DNA of 55,334 bases from an uncultured Acetobacteraceae bacterium (GCA_903924985.1 CAIYDT010000137.1:1-55334); one strand, 5' to 3'; positions 44,063-53,327 are shown, counted from the first letter of the stretch. Numbers and translations are program-made. Notes: generated by a model not told the origin, from the sequence alone.

Positions 44063-45097
44063 TCAATGTCCCAGGGTGCGCAGCCACCGGCGTACCGGAA
44101 CCTCGAACCAGTGGTAGGACAGCGTCGAAGCCGCCAGGACCAGGCAAAGATTCAGCGTATTGGCCGCCATCAGCGTCAGAGTGGGATCGGCGATGCCGAG
44201 TGCGCCCGCCAGGACCGGACGCAAGGCGAGGAACGGCGCATGCCATAGATAGAGCGAGAAGGAGATGGTTCCCAGCCAGTGCAGCACCGGCGTGCCGAAG
44301 ATCGCCGCCACCCGGGATCGTTCCACGGATAGCCCAATGACCAGCGCACAACTGGCGGCAACGAAAGGGAGATCCAGCGCCTTGAACGGCGTCATTGCCA
44401 TCATCGCTATCAGCAACGGGCACAGAACCCCTGCCCGCCCGAACAGCGCCGACCAAGGTGCTTCGTTGCAAAGCCGCCAGCATAGCATGCCGAGCGCGAA
44501 TTCGGGGCCGCAGCGGAGGTAGAGGAGCCGATTGTCGAGCGTGCCGAGACCGCCTGCCACGCCGCCGTTCAGCCGGTGGTCGAGGATGCTCACCGAGACC
44601 AGGGCAACCGCACATATACCGGCTACGACAATGCTCCAGCGCTGCGACGAGCGCAGGCACAGCAGGACGAACAGCGGAAAGAACAGGTTCAGCGTAAATT
44701 CAATGCTGATCGACCAACTCGGCCCGTTGATCGCATCGACGTTCCACAGGTTCGTTGTGGTCATCAGGAAATTGGACAGGATGGCTGGGCCGCCCGGCTG
44801 GAACGGTCCCTGGTAAAAGGCCCGGATTTCCATCAGACTCACGAAGGTAGTGAGCGCGTAGAGGGGATACAGCCGGCTGAAGCGCTGCCAAACGAAGGCC
44901 CCCAGGCCGCTCCATCGCTGTTGGTTGATCGCAAGGACGAAACCGCTGAGGATCATGAACAGATCGACGGCGGCGTAGCCGTGCAGAGCAATATCCTGGC
45001 CGAGGCCAGTGAGTTCGGAGCCGGCCCAATGGCAGGCCACCACCCAGCAGGCTGCTATCCCCCTTATGCCGGTCAGCGGCCTGATTTCGCGATTCAT
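44063..45097 (-). CDS. Acyltransferase family 3 membrane protein (OafA/YrhL type)
   Basis: 344 residues from the ATG at 45097 (GGGGAAG upstream). It has about ten membrane helices, starting with REIRPLTGIRGIAACWVVACHW, where the His is the family's conserved acyl-transfer residue, and YAAVDLFMILSGFVLA; FSRLYPLYALT follows. Such proteins O-acetylate or succinylate surface polysaccharides, peptidoglycan or lipids. It is divergent from the MHS permease. It may modify the glycan made by the block at 32987-39856, but it is not contiguous with it. Confidence 0.9.
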   Translation of the reverse strand: MNREIRPLTGIRGIAACWVVACHWAGSELTGLGQDIALHGYAAVDLFMILSGFVLAINQQRWSGLGAFVWQRFSRLYPLYALTTFVSLMEIRAFYQGPFQPGGPAILSNFLMTTTNLWNVDAINGPSWSISIEFTLNLFFPLFVLLCLRSSQRWSIVVAGICAVALVSVSILDHRLNGGVAGGLGTLDNRLLYLRCGPEFALGMLCWRLCNEAPWSALFGRAGVLCPLLIAMMAMTPFKALDLPFVAASCALVIGLSVERSRVAAIFGTPVLHWLGTISFSLYLWHAPFLALRPVLAGALGIADPTLTLMAANTLNLCLVLAASTLSYHWFEVPVRRWLRTLGH

Positions 45098-45223
45098 GCC
45101 AGCTTCCCCGGAGCGTCGGCTTGCCTCTACGTGACCGCGGAGGTGCAAATCAAGTGGCAGCGATCTCGACCGGCTGCCACAAGCGTGGAATGATCGAGGA
45201 ATCAGTCAAGAGAGTCCCTTGCC

Positions 45224-46516
45224 ATGATCCAGGCCGCTATCCCCGTTAGTACGCAGGCGCTGCGCCGGCGCGCGATCCTGTCATGCGCGGTCGGCAACTT
45301 CTTCGAATTGTTCGACTTCGTGCTGTACGGGTTCTTCGCGGTGCCGATCAGTCACGCGTTTTTCCCGGCGGGCAATGACTCACTGGCGCTGATCAGCACG
45401 TTTATCACCTTCGGCGTCGGGTTCCTGTTCCGGCCGCTGGGTGCCGTGGTGCTGGGGCGCTACGGCGACCGGCACGGGCGACGGGCGGCGCTGGTGGTGA
45501 CCATCGGGCTGATGGCGGCGGCGACGGGGTTCACCGGGCTGGTGCCGACCTACACGCAGATCGGGCTGTTGGCGCCCATGCTGCTGCTGATTTGCCGCTG
45601 CGGCCAGGGGTTTTCCACGGGAGGGGAGTGGGGCGGCGCGGCGGCGTTCCTGGTGGAATATTCCCTGCCCGGCAAGCGTGGCCTGACCGGCAGTTGGCAG
45701 CAGTTCAGCACGCAGTTGGGTGCCCTGGGGGCCTCCAGCTCGGCGTATTTCCTGGCGCATAATTTGGCGCCGGATGTGTTCGACTCCTGGGGCTGGCGGC
45801 TGCCATTCGTGTTCGGCTTCGTACTAGGGCCAATCGGCTATTATCTGCGCACCAAGGTGGCGGAAACCCCGGCATTCGAGCGCAATGCGGAACGGCGTGC
45901 CATTTCGCACGCACCGCTGACCGAGGCTTTGTCGACGCACGGCGTCAAGATCGCGCAGGCGTTCGGGCTGTCGATCATCGGCATCGTCGCCAACTACGTG
46001 ATGATCGTTTACATGCCGACCTACGCCATCAAGACGCTGCACATGAGCGCGGATCGCGCTTTGCTGTGTTCGGTGCTGACGAATTTGACGCTTATGACGT
46101 TGACGCCATTCATGGGGGCGCTGTCGGACCGCATTGGGCGGCGGCCGATGATCGCGGCGTCCGGAGTGCTGTATCTGGTGATGGCTTACCCGCTGTATTT
46201 GATGCTGGGCGCCGGCACATTCGAGATGCTGCTGATCGTGCAATTATGCGTGGCCTTCATGCAGTCTCTGTACACCGGCACCATCCCGGTGATCCTGGCC
46301 GAGATGTTCCCGACGCGGGTGCGATATACCGCGCTTTCGGTGAGCTACGGGTTCTCAGTCGCGATCTTCGGGGGGTTCGCACCGCTGGCCGCGACCTGGC
46401 TGATCGGCGCGACCGGCAGCCCGCTGTCGCCGGCGTATCTGGTGATGGCGGCGGGGGCGGCGAGCGCGCTGTCAATTTGGAGCATGCGGGAGTGCAAAAA
46501 CGTTCCGCTGGAGTAG
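45224..46516 (+). CDS. MFS transporter, metabolite:H+ symporter (MHS) family
   Basis: 430 residues with twelve membrane helices. The N-terminal SCAVGNFFELFDFVLYGFFA, the long FRPLGAVVLGRYGDRHGRRAAL loop (partly: RYGDRHGRRAA) after helix 2 and GFSTGGEWGGAAAFLVEY in helix 4-5 mark the MHS group of ProP, ShiA and KgtP. Members import organic acids, proline or betaine with protons. It is followed after 86 bp by a Gfo/Idh oxidoreductase gene on the same strand, which may act on the imported compound. Confidence 0.92.
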   Translation: MIQAAIPVSTQALRRRAILSCAVGNFFELFDFVLYGFFAVPISHAFFPAGNDSLALISTFITFGVGFLFRPLGAVVLGRYGDRHGRRAALVVTIGLMAAATGFTGLVPTYTQIGLLAPMLLLICRCGQGFSTGGEWGGAAAFLVEYSLPGKRGLTGSWQQFSTQLGALGASSSAYFLAHNLAPDVFDSWGWRLPFVFGFVLGPIGYYLRTKVAETPAFERNAERRAISHAPLTEALSTHGVKIAQAFGLSIIGIVANYVMIVYMPTYAIKTLHMSADRALLCSVLTNLTLMTLTPFMGALSDRIGRRPMIAASGVLYLVMAYPLYLMLGAGTFEMLLIVQLCVAFMQSLYTGTIPVILAEMFPTRVRYTALSVSYGFSVAIFGGFAPLAATWLIGATGSPLSPAYLVMAAGAASALSIWSMRECKNVPLE

Positions 46517-46602
46517 GCGCCAACGGTATCAAACACGACGGGCAGGACTTCGACAATATTTGTGGGAGCATCTGCCCAACCCACTGGAGCAGGAAGCAAC
46601 CC

Positions 46603-47748
46603 ATGAGCGAACGACGGATCGGGATCATCGTCAACGGCGCCACCGGCCGTATGGGCACCACGCAGCATATGGCCAATCTGTTGGCCATCGCGCGCGAGGG
46701 CGGGCTGCCGCTGCGCAACGGCGACCGGCTGGTGCCCGATTTGCTGCTGGTGGGGCGGGACGCCGAGCGGCTGGGTGCTTTGGCCGCGGCGCATGGGAAC
46801 CAGCGGTGGACGGTCGATTTGGCGGAGGCGCTGGCCGGTCCGGACTCGATTTTCATGGATTGTGCCGCGACCGGCGACCGGCCAACGCGCGTGCGGCAGG
46901 CGATCGCGGCGGGAAAACATATCCATATCGAAAAGCCCACCGCGCCGACGGTGGCAGAGGCGATGGAGCTGGCGCGTTTGGCGCAGGCGGCGGGGGTGAA
47001 GCATGGGGTGATCCAGGACAAGCTATTCCTGCCGGGGTTTGGAAAATTGTTGTTCGTGCGGAACTCCGGCTTCCTCGGGCGCATTTTATCGATTCGGATC
47101 GAGGCCGGGTCTTGGATTTTCGACGGAACCGTGCAGGAAGGACAACGACCGAGCTGGAATTATAAGAAGGGGGAAGGCGGGGGATTGGCGTTGGATATGA
47201 TGGCGCACTGGCGGTACATGGTGGACCGACTGGCCGCGCCCATCACCGATGTTTGCGCGGCGATGGCGACGGCGATTCCCGAACGGGTGGATGAGGCCGG
47301 GCAGCGGTATACGGTGGATGTGGAGGATACGTCCCACGCGCTGCTGCGACTGGAGGGCGGCGGCGTTGGGGTGATCACCAACTCCTGGGCGACGCGCATT
47401 CGGCGGGAGGATACGATGCTTGTGCAAATCGATGGGGTGCTGGGATCGGCTGTTGCCAGCCGGCAACGGTGCTTCACACAGGCTGCGGTGAATACGCCCG
47501 AGGCGTTTCATGGGGGTGGGCGTCCGGGAGGCATGGATTTCATGGCACAGTGGCAGGAGGTGCCGGAAACCCTGCCGGTGAAGAACCCATTCCGGCAGTG
47601 TTGGGAGGCATTTTTGCGCCATGTGGCGGAGGACGCGCCGTATGTGCCGACGCTGGTGGAGGGGGCCAAGGCGGTGCAGCTGGCGGATATGGCTTATCGG
47701 AGTGTGGCTGAGCGGCGGTGGGTGTCCTTACCGACGTTGGCGTTATAA
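46603..47748 (+). CDS. Gfo/Idh/MocA family oxidoreductase
   Basis: 381 residues from the ATG at 46603 (GCAGGAAG upstream). The N-terminal Rossmann site is IIVNGATGRMGTTQHM; the conserved IHIEKPTAPT (EKP) lies near 109 and the C-terminal domain has the LALDMMAHWRYMVD segment near 200, where Asp and His correspond to the usual catalytic GGG/D...H positions. Such enzymes oxidise or reduce sugars, inositols and sugar derivatives using NAD(P). The sequence LVRxGDRLVPDLLLVGRD region is a variable extension. It ends 231 bp before the pseudogene, a gap in which nothing was recognised. Confidence 0.9.
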   Translation: MSERRIGIIVNGATGRMGTTQHMANLLAIAREGGLPLRNGDRLVPDLLLVGRDAERLGALAAAHGNQRWTVDLAEALAGPDSIFMDCAATGDRPTRVRQAIAAGKHIHIEKPTAPTVAEAMELARLAQAAGVKHGVIQDKLFLPGFGKLLFVRNSGFLGRILSIRIEAGSWIFDGTVQEGQRPSWNYKKGEGGGLALDMMAHWRYMVDRLAAPITDVCAAMATAIPERVDEAGQRYTVDVEDTSHALLRLEGGGVGVITNSWATRIRREDTMLVQIDGVLGSAVASRQRCFTQAAVNTPEAFHGGGRPGGMDFMAQWQEVPETLPVKNPFRQCWEAFLRHVAEDAPYVPTLVEGAKAVQLADMAYRSVAERRWVSLPTLAL

Positions 47749-47979
47749 CGGGCCCCTTCAAGTGGCGACGATGGTGCAAACCGCCATCGCCACAAGCCCG
47801 AGCGATGCGGTTGGTATCGGGGCTGCCGCAATCTACCCGCCGATCGGGCGCTTATGTGACTTGTCCGTTGCCATCCATTCTGACCGCGCGCAGTGTGCCC
47901 TCCAACGTGGTTATCGGCGGGACCATCCGGCGAATGTCGGGTTGCTGCGCGCGCCTCGGTTTTCTGGAGGGACTTTCGG

Positions 47980-49230
47980 ATGAAACGGCGCACGTTGCTC
48001 GGCGCGCGTGACGCGTTCGGGCTGGCTCTGATCGAAACGACGGACGAACTTTCGGCGTCGGACGACCGGACGATCGTGTTTCGGCTGAAGCGTCCGTTCC
48101 CACTGCTGCCTGATGCGCTGGCGAAGACCGCGGGGTGCATTTGCCCGATATTGCCCGAGCGGCTGGCCACGACCGATCCTTTCAAGCAGGTCACGGATAT
48201 GGTGGGCAGCGGTCCATTCCGATTTATTAATGATTAGCGCATTGCCGGCGTGCGTGCGGTGTATGCCAAGAACGAGGCCTATGTGCCCGCGCCGGGCGCG
48301 CCGAGCTTCACCGCGGGGGCGAAGCGGCCGTTGCTCGATCGGGTGGAATGGAACGTCATCAACGACCCCGCCACGGCGACGGCGGCGATGTTGAACGACG
48401 AGGCGGATTGGTGGGAGGTGCCGACGGTCGACGTGATCCCGCTGCTGCGCAAAGCCGGAATTATCGTGCAGGTTGAGGACCCCGCGAGCAATCTCGGGAT
48501 CCTTCGCTTCAATCACCTGCAACCGCCATTCGACAATCCCGCGATCCGGCGCGCGCTGCTCGGCGCGATCGACCAAACCGAGTGCATGATGGCGGCGGCC
48601 GGCGAGGAGCGCACCTATTGGCGCGACCGCTGCGGCGTATTCTCGAGCACCTCGGCGATGGCGAACGACGCGGGTATCGAGGTGATGGCGGGAAAGCGGG
48701 ATTATCCGGCGGTGCAACGTGCTCTGGCGGCGGCCGGCTACAAGGGTGAGCGTGTGGTGGCAATGGTGGCGAGCGACCAGACGGCGACGGCGGCGATGTC
48801 GCAGGTGGCGATTGACGAGATGCGCCGGGCGGGAATGAACATCGACATACAGATGATGGATTGGGGGACGGTGGTGCAGCGGCGCACCAATCGCGGGCCG
48901 GTTGACAAGGGCGGCTGGAACATCTTCCTGACGTTCCTTGAGGGGACCAACAACTTCAATCCGGCGGGGCATCTCGGCATTCGCGCCAACGGCGACAAAG
49001 CGTGGTTTGGCTGGCCGACCTCGCCGCGGCTTGAGGCGCTGCGGACACAGTGGTTCGACGCGCCGGATCTCGCGGCGCAGCAGGCGGTGTGCCGGGCGTT
49101 ACAAACGCAGTTCTGGCAGGATGTGCCGTACATTCCGACCGGCGAGTATTTCCGCCCCGTCGCACACCACAAGCGGGTGAACCTGCCGACGAAGGGCTTC
49201 CCGCTGTTCTGGAACGTGACGAAGGTCTGA
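47980..49230 (+). pseudogene. Broken substrate-binding protein gene (family 5): internal deletion plus nonsense codon
   Basis: One continuous reading frame runs from an ATG at 47980, with an intact GGAGGGA site, to the stop at 49230, except for an in-frame TAG at 48235-48237. Compared with the paralogue at 42431-44008, the first eight or so residues (MKRRTLLG) join directly to the ARDAFG segment, so about 109 residues covering signal peptide and N-lobe are missing. The nonsense codon falls in GSGPFRFIND-stop-RIAG where a Glu (DE) is expected. The remainder is well conserved (NEAYVP, RFNHLQPPF, DWGTVVQRRTNR, VDKGGW), so decay is recent. Confidence 0.85.
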
Positions 49231-49260
49231 GCGCGTGGAGGCGAGTACGATGACGGTGAC

Positions 49261-49692
49261 ATGCACGATATGGTTACCCTCCGCGGGCGATCGCTCACCG
49301 CGCGGGGGCCGGCCTTGATGTCCGGCCCCCGCACCGTCGAACTGGCCTCACTTGACTACGAGGACAGGCATGTGCTGGCGCGCAAGGCGCTGGTGCATCA
49401 GACAGACGAGGTCCAGGTCAACGTTTATGTGCTCGAACCCGGCGGACGCGTGCCGTCCCACCATCATACCACGAGCTGGGACATCTCGGTCGTTCTCGAA
49501 GGAGAGATCGACGCGACATTCACGGAAAATGGCGCCATGCGCACGGTTCGCCGCGGACCGGACAGCGTCAACCTGGTTCCCCCCGGCACCGTGCACGAGA
49601 TCGCCAATCCGAGCCGGACGAAACCCGCCCGCTTCCTGCTGATCCAAAGTCCGGCGCATGGCTTCGACTTCGTGCGCGCCACCCCCGCGTAA
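49261..49692 (+). CDS. Small cupin-domain protein
   Basis: 143 residues from 49261; ATGs at 49270 and 49318 are alternatives, and the family would fit the last (124 residues). One cupin motif 1 is clear: PSHHHTTSWDISVVLEGE with metal-type His residues near 65-70, and motif 2 is VPPGTVHEIANPS near 110. Function unknown; single-domain cupins include isomerases, dioxygenases and regulators. It lies 30 bp after the pseudogene. Confidence 0.8.
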   Translation: MHDMVTLRGRSLTARGPALMSGPRTVELASLDYEDRHVLARKALVHQTDEVQVNVYVLEPGGRVPSHHHTTSWDISVVLEGEIDATFTENGAMRTVRRGPDSVNLVPPGTVHEIANPSRTKPARFLLIQSPAHGFDFVRATPA

Positions 49693-49819
49693 ACGCCAAC
49701 AGCAAACGGCGGTGCTGAGCCTGCCGCTGGCGTTGCATTGAGCGGTCGCGGAGCGGAGGCTGGTCCCCCACAACCATCCCTCCTACACTGTCCGCAATCC
49801 CTCCGGAGGAAACAAAATT

Positions 49820-50782
49820 ATGTCCGTCATTCTGGGCGAAGGCGACTACCGCTATCGCGTGACCGAATCCTGGGCGCGTCTCCCGGACGGCTGGTCATTC
49901 AAGGAAGTCGCCTCGGTCGGCACCGACCGGCACGACAATGTCTATGTCTTCAGCCGGGGCGAGCACCCGATGACGGTGTTCGATCGGGACGGCAATTTCC
50001 TGCGCGCCTGGGGCGACGGGCTGTTCCGCCGGCCGCACGGCATCCATATGGGCCCGGACGACACCATCTATTGCACCGACGAAGGCGACCAGACCGTGCG
50101 CAAATGCACGCTGGAGGGCAAGGTGCTGCTGGAAATCGGTATCCCCGGCAAAGCCGCCCCGTATATGAGCGGGGAGCCGTTCAACCGCTGCACGCACACC
50201 GCGCTGTCCCCGCAAGGCGACATCTACGTCTCCGACGGCTACGGCAATGCCCGCGTGCACAAATTCACCCCCGATGGGCGGTTGCTGACCTCCTGGGGCG
50301 GATCCGGAACGGACCGGGGCCAATTCAACCTGCCGCACAACATCACCTGCGATGCCGACGGCTGGGTCTATGTCGCGGACCGCGAAAACCACCGCGTGCA
50401 GGTCTTCGACGGCAACGGCAAGTATGAGACTCAGTGGAACAATCTCCACCGCCCCAGCGCGCTGTACATGCCGCCGGGCAAGTGTCCGATTTGTTATATC
50501 GGGGAGTGCGGACCGGTCATGAACGTCAACCGCAAGGCCCCGAATTTAGGCCCTCGCGTCACCATCGTCGATCACAACGGCAACCAATTGGCACGCCTTG
50601 GGGATTTGCATGGCGGCGACAAGCCCGGCCAGTTCATCTCGCCGCACGGCATCACCGTGGACTCCCGTGGCGACATCTATGTGGGCGAGGTTTCATTCAC
50701 CGCCTGGCCCAATTTGTTTGGGGATTCAGTGCCGCGACCCGAGCCCTTGCGATCGTTGCAGAAATTGGTCAAAATAGCATGA
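49820..50782 (+). CDS. NHL-repeat beta-propeller protein
   Basis: 320 residues, start preceded by GGAGGAAACAAAATT. Several NHL-type repeats are visible: FRRPHGIHMGPDDTIYCTDEG, FNLPHNITCDADGWVYVADREN HRVQVFDGNG and ISPHGITVDSRGDIYVGEV, giving a six-bladed propeller like peptidylamidoglycolate lyase. No signal peptide is seen. Two Cys-rich spots (CPICYIGECGP near 222) are unusual. The stop overlaps the start of the next gene (ATGA), so it is translated with a solute-binding protein. Possible roles are lactonase or lyase; not decidable here. Confidence 0.85.
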   Translation: MSVILGEGDYRYRVTESWARLPDGWSFKEVASVGTDRHDNVYVFSRGEHPMTVFDRDGNFLRAWGDGLFRRPHGIHMGPDDTIYCTDEGDQTVRKCTLEGKVLLEIGIPGKAAPYMSGEPFNRCTHTALSPQGDIYVSDGYGNARVHKFTPDGRLLTSWGGSGTDRGQFNLPHNITCDADGWVYVADRENHRVQVFDGNGKYETQWNNLHRPSALYMPPGKCPICYIGECGPVMNVNRKAPNLGPRVTIVDHNGNQLARLGDLHGGDKPGQFISPHGITVDSRGDIYVGEVSFTAWPNLFGDSVPRPEPLRSLQKLVKIA

Positions 50783-52074
50783 TCGGCCGTAGAACGTTGA
50801 TGGCCGCGGGCGCCGCATCATTCGCGACACCGGCCTTCGCGGCGGATTTCAACTGGCAGCGCTTCAAAGGGCAGCATATCGAGGTGGCGCTGCAACGCAC
50901 CGCCTTCGCCGATTACCTCAAAGCGCACGAAAAGGAATTCGAGTCCCTGACTGGAATTTCGGTTGGCTCCGAACAAGTCCCCGAGCAGCAGTTTCGGCAA
51001 AAACTGGTGATCGAACTGGCGTCGGGCAATCCGAGTATGGATGTTTGTTATGTTGCCTATACATCACAGAAGCGGATGATCGGTAACGGCAGATGGTTAC
51101 TCGATCTGCGGCCGCTGTTGGCCGATACATCGCTGACGGCGCCGGACTTCGATTTCGCCGATTTCACGCCGGCCGCGGTGGCGTATGCCACGCAGGCGGA
51201 CGGGCGAATGGACACCATTCCGATCACGTTCCACTATAATCTACTGATGTGGAACAAGGAATTGCTGGCGGCCAAGGGCGTGGCCCCGCCGGATTCATTT
51301 CCGGACCTGCTGGAGGCCGCGCGCAAGTTGCACGATCCCAAAGCCGGGATCAGCGGTTTCGTGGCGCGCGGGTTGAAGAATGCCAACACCCCCGTCTGGA
51401 CCAGCTTTTTGCTCGGTTACGGCCTGGACGCCATCGACAAGGCGGGACATTTCCACAGCGACGGGCCGGAGGCGATCGAGTCGGCGAAACTGTATCAAGC
51501 CCTGGACCGCGATTGCGGGCCGGTGGGAGTCGTCGGTTACAACTGGTACGAAGCGCAGGCGAACTTCATCGCCGGCCGTTCGGCGCTGTTCCTCGATACG
51601 GAATCGGTTGGAACGGTGGCGGTCGATCCCCGCAAGTCGCGCATCTCGGACAAGGTGGGGTTCGCGGTTATGCCGGCCGGGCCGAAAGCGCGTGTCGCGC
51701 CGATGTTCGGCGACGGTATCGGCATCCCGGCGGCCAGCAAAAAACACGGCGCGGCTTGGCTGTACTGCCAGTGGGCCACCAGCAAATCGAGCCAGGCGCA
51801 ATTGCTGGCCAGCGGATCCGGTGCCGCCATCCGCACATCCGCCGACGCGATGGTGAAGACCATGGCGAGCCGAACCGTGCCGGACGACTGGCTTACCGCG
51901 GTCGCGGCATCCCGCGACATCGCCCGCCCCTGCATTCCGGAAATCGTCGCCGCCATCGAGTTTCGCGACGTGTTCGGCGCGGCGTTGAGCAACATGCTGA
52001 CCGGCGCAGACCCCGCCGAGGAACTCCATCGTGCGACGGAGAGCTTCAGGGTCACGTTCGCGAAAGATGGGTAA
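50779..52074 (+). CDS. ABC transporter substrate-binding protein, family 1 (sugar type), no adjacent permease
   Basis: 431 residues from the ATG at 50779. The signal peptide (GRRTLMAAGAASFATPAFA) cleaves near residue 21. Mature features are FESLTGISVGSEQVPEQQF, LASGNPSMDVCYV, IPITFHYNLLMWNKELLAAKG and AGRSALFLDTESVG, typical of family 1 (MalE/UgpB-like) binding proteins. No permease or ATPase genes are present between here and 55334. The ATGA coupling to the NHL gene suggests a joint task, for example handling a sugar lactone, which is speculative. Confidence 0.9.
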   Translation: MIGRRTLMAAGAASFATPAFAADFNWQRFKGQHIEVALQRTAFADYLKAHEKEFESLTGISVGSEQVPEQQFRQKLVIELASGNPSMDVCYVAYTSQKRMIGNGRWLLDLRPLLADTSLTAPDFDFADFTPAAVAYATQADGRMDTIPITFHYNLLMWNKELLAAKGVAPPDSFPDLLEAARKLHDPKAGISGFVARGLKNANTPVWTSFLLGYGLDAIDKAGHFHSDGPEAIESAKLYQALDRDCGPVGVVGYNWYEAQANFIAGRSALFLDTESVGTVAVDPRKSRISDKVGFAVMPAGPKARVAPMFGDGIGIPAASKKHGAAWLYCQWATSKSSQAQLLASGSGAAIRTSADAMVKTMASRTVPDDWLTAVAASRDIARPCIPEIVAAIEFRDVFGAALSNMLTGADPAEELHRATESFRVTFAKDG

Positions 52075-52119
52075 TGGCGGGCCGGCGGTCTCCGCCCCCT
52101 TGTCTGTCTTGCGTGTGAG

Positions 52120-52195
52120 TGGTGAGCCCGGTGGGATTCGAACCCACGGCCCCAAGATTAAAAGTCTCGTGCTCTACCAACTGAGCTACAGGCTC
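52120..52195 (-). tRNA. tRNA-Lys (anticodon TTT)
   Basis: Full cloverleaf on the minus strand: acceptor GAGCCTG paired with CGGGCTC, D-arm TAGCTCAGTTGGTAGAGCA, anticodon loop CTTTTAA (anticodon TTT), T-arm GTGGGTTCGAATCCCAC, discriminator A and an encoded CCA at 52122-52120. The mature body without CCA is 52123-52195. It sits between the sugar-binding protein gene and ppiB. Confidence 0.97.
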
Positions 52196-52211
52196 TCACG
52201 CGCGGAGGCGT

Positions 52212-52240
52212 CTTGAACGCTACCCAGGGCCGCCGGTCAA
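52212..52240 (-). promoter_or_regulatory. Possible promoter of the tRNA-Lys gene
   Basis: On the minus strand TTGACC (52240-52235), 17 bases, TTCAAG (52217-52212), 16 bases before the mature 5' end. Good -35, poor -10. It lies partly in the loop of a hairpin downstream of ppiB. Confidence 0.28.
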
Positions 52241-52260
52241 GCGGGAACGGTGGCCCTGGG
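52223..52260 (-). terminator. Hairpin downstream of ppiB
   Basis: CCCAGGGCCGCC (52223-52234) pairs with GGTGGCCCTGGG (52249-52260) with one mismatch, 14-base loop, 11 bases after the ppiB stop in the minus direction. No T-run follows; possible weak terminator. Confidence 0.4.
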
Positions 52261-52271
52261 GCGCAACCCTG

Positions 52272-52754
52272 CTATTTTGCGTCGGACGCGAGCTGCGCCT
52301 TTACGATCTTGTCCGGATTCGACACCGTCCCGCCGCCGCCTGAGCCGCGCTTGATGGCGTCGATATGCTCCATGCCCTCGGTCACCTGGCCCCAGATGGT
52401 GTATTGGCCATCCAGATGCGGCGCCGGCGCGAACATGATGTAGAACTGGCTATTGGCGCTGTTGGGATTGGACGTGCGGGCCGCGCCCACGGTGCCGCGC
52501 ACGAACTTGTAGACGCGACTGAACTCGGCGGGCAGGTCCGGCAGGTCGCTGCCGCCCGTGCCGGTGCCTGTGGGGTCGCCGCCCTGCGCCATGAAGCCCT
52601 CGATCACCCGGTGGAAGGGGGTGCCGTCGTAGAAGCCCTGGCGGGCGAGGGTCTTCACCCGCTCCACATGCAAGGGGGCGATGTCGGGCAGTAGTTCGAT
52701 GATCACCCGCCCGTGGGCGAGTTCCATGATCAGGGTGTTTTCGGCGTCAGCCAT
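52272..52754 (-). CDS. Cytoplasmic cyclophilin-type peptidyl-prolyl isomerase
   Basis: 160 residues from the ATG at 52754; a Met four residues earlier is less likely. The cyclophilin active-site pattern is FYDGTPFHRVIEGFMAQGGDPTGTG near 37 (partly quoted: FHRVIEGFMAQGGDP), ARTSNPNSANSQFYIMFAP and YTIWGQVTEGM. No signal peptide, so cytosolic. It speeds cis-trans isomerisation at proline. A second, exported copy lies just upstream. Confidence 0.93.
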   Translation of the reverse strand: MADAENTLIMELAHGRVIIELLPDIAPLHVERVKTLARQGFYDGTPFHRVIEGFMAQGGDPTGTGTGGSDLPDLPAEFSRVYKFVRGTVGAARTSNPNSANSQFYIMFAPAPHLDGQYTIWGQVTEGMEHIDAIKRGSGGGGTVSNPDKIVKAQLASDAK

Positions 52755-52781
52755 GCGAGGCTCCAATCGTATAAGAGGTTG

Positions 52782-53327
52782 CTATTTCACGTCCGCGGCG
52801 ACGCGCATGTGCACGATGCGGTCGGGATTGGTCATCGAGCGGCCTTCGCCGCGTTTGATCTTGTCGACGAACTCCATGCCGCCGGTAACCTGGCCCCAGA
52901 TGGTGTACTGGCCGTCCAGGCTCGCACCTGGGGCGAACATGATGAAGAACTGGCTGTTGGCGGTGTTGGGCTCCGACGTGCGGGCCGCGCCGACGGTGCC
53001 GCGCAGGAAGTGGCGCTTGTTGGTGAACTCGGCGGGTAAATCGGGCAGATCGCTGCCATGCATGCCTGTGCCGGTGGGGTCGCCGCCCTGCGCCATGAAG
53101 TTGTCGATGACCCGGTGGAACGGCGTGTTGTCGTAGAACCCCTTGCGGGCGAGGATCTTCACCCGCTCCACGTGCTTGGGCGCGAGGTCGGGGAACATTT
53201 GGATCACCACCCGCCCGTCTTTCAGGTCCAGGTAGATGGTATTTTCCAGGTCTGGGGCGGGCTGCGCGAAGGCGCCAAACGGCAGCGCGGCGGCGGCGAG
53301 GCCGGTCAGAATGGTACGGCGGTTCAT
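52782..53327 (-). CDS. Exported cyclophilin-type peptidyl-prolyl isomerase
   Basis: 181 residues with a signal peptide (NRRTILTGLAAAALPFGAFA, cleavage near 22) followed by a cyclophilin domain with FHRVIDNFMAQGGDPTGTG, SQFFIMFAPGASLDG and YTIWGQVTGGM. It closely resembles the cytoplasmic neighbour (28 bp away), pointing to tandem duplication with gain or loss of the signal. It probably acts in periplasmic folding. The twin-Arg start suggests possible Tat export. Confidence 0.93.
   Translation of the reverse strand: MNRRTILTGLAAAALPFGAFAQPAPDLENTIYLDLKDGRVVIQMFPDLAPKHVERVKILARKGFYDNTPFHRVIDNFMAQGGDPTGTGMHGSDLPDLPAEFTNKRHFLRGTVGAARTSEPNTANSQFFIMFAPGASLDGQYTIWGQVTGGMEFVDKIKRGEGRSMTNPDRIVHMRVAADVK

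Noticed and set aside
44063..45097. Acyltransferase as part of the glycan operon at 32987-39856
   Set aside because: Separated by about 4 kb of unrelated genes on both strands; only a loose functional link remains.
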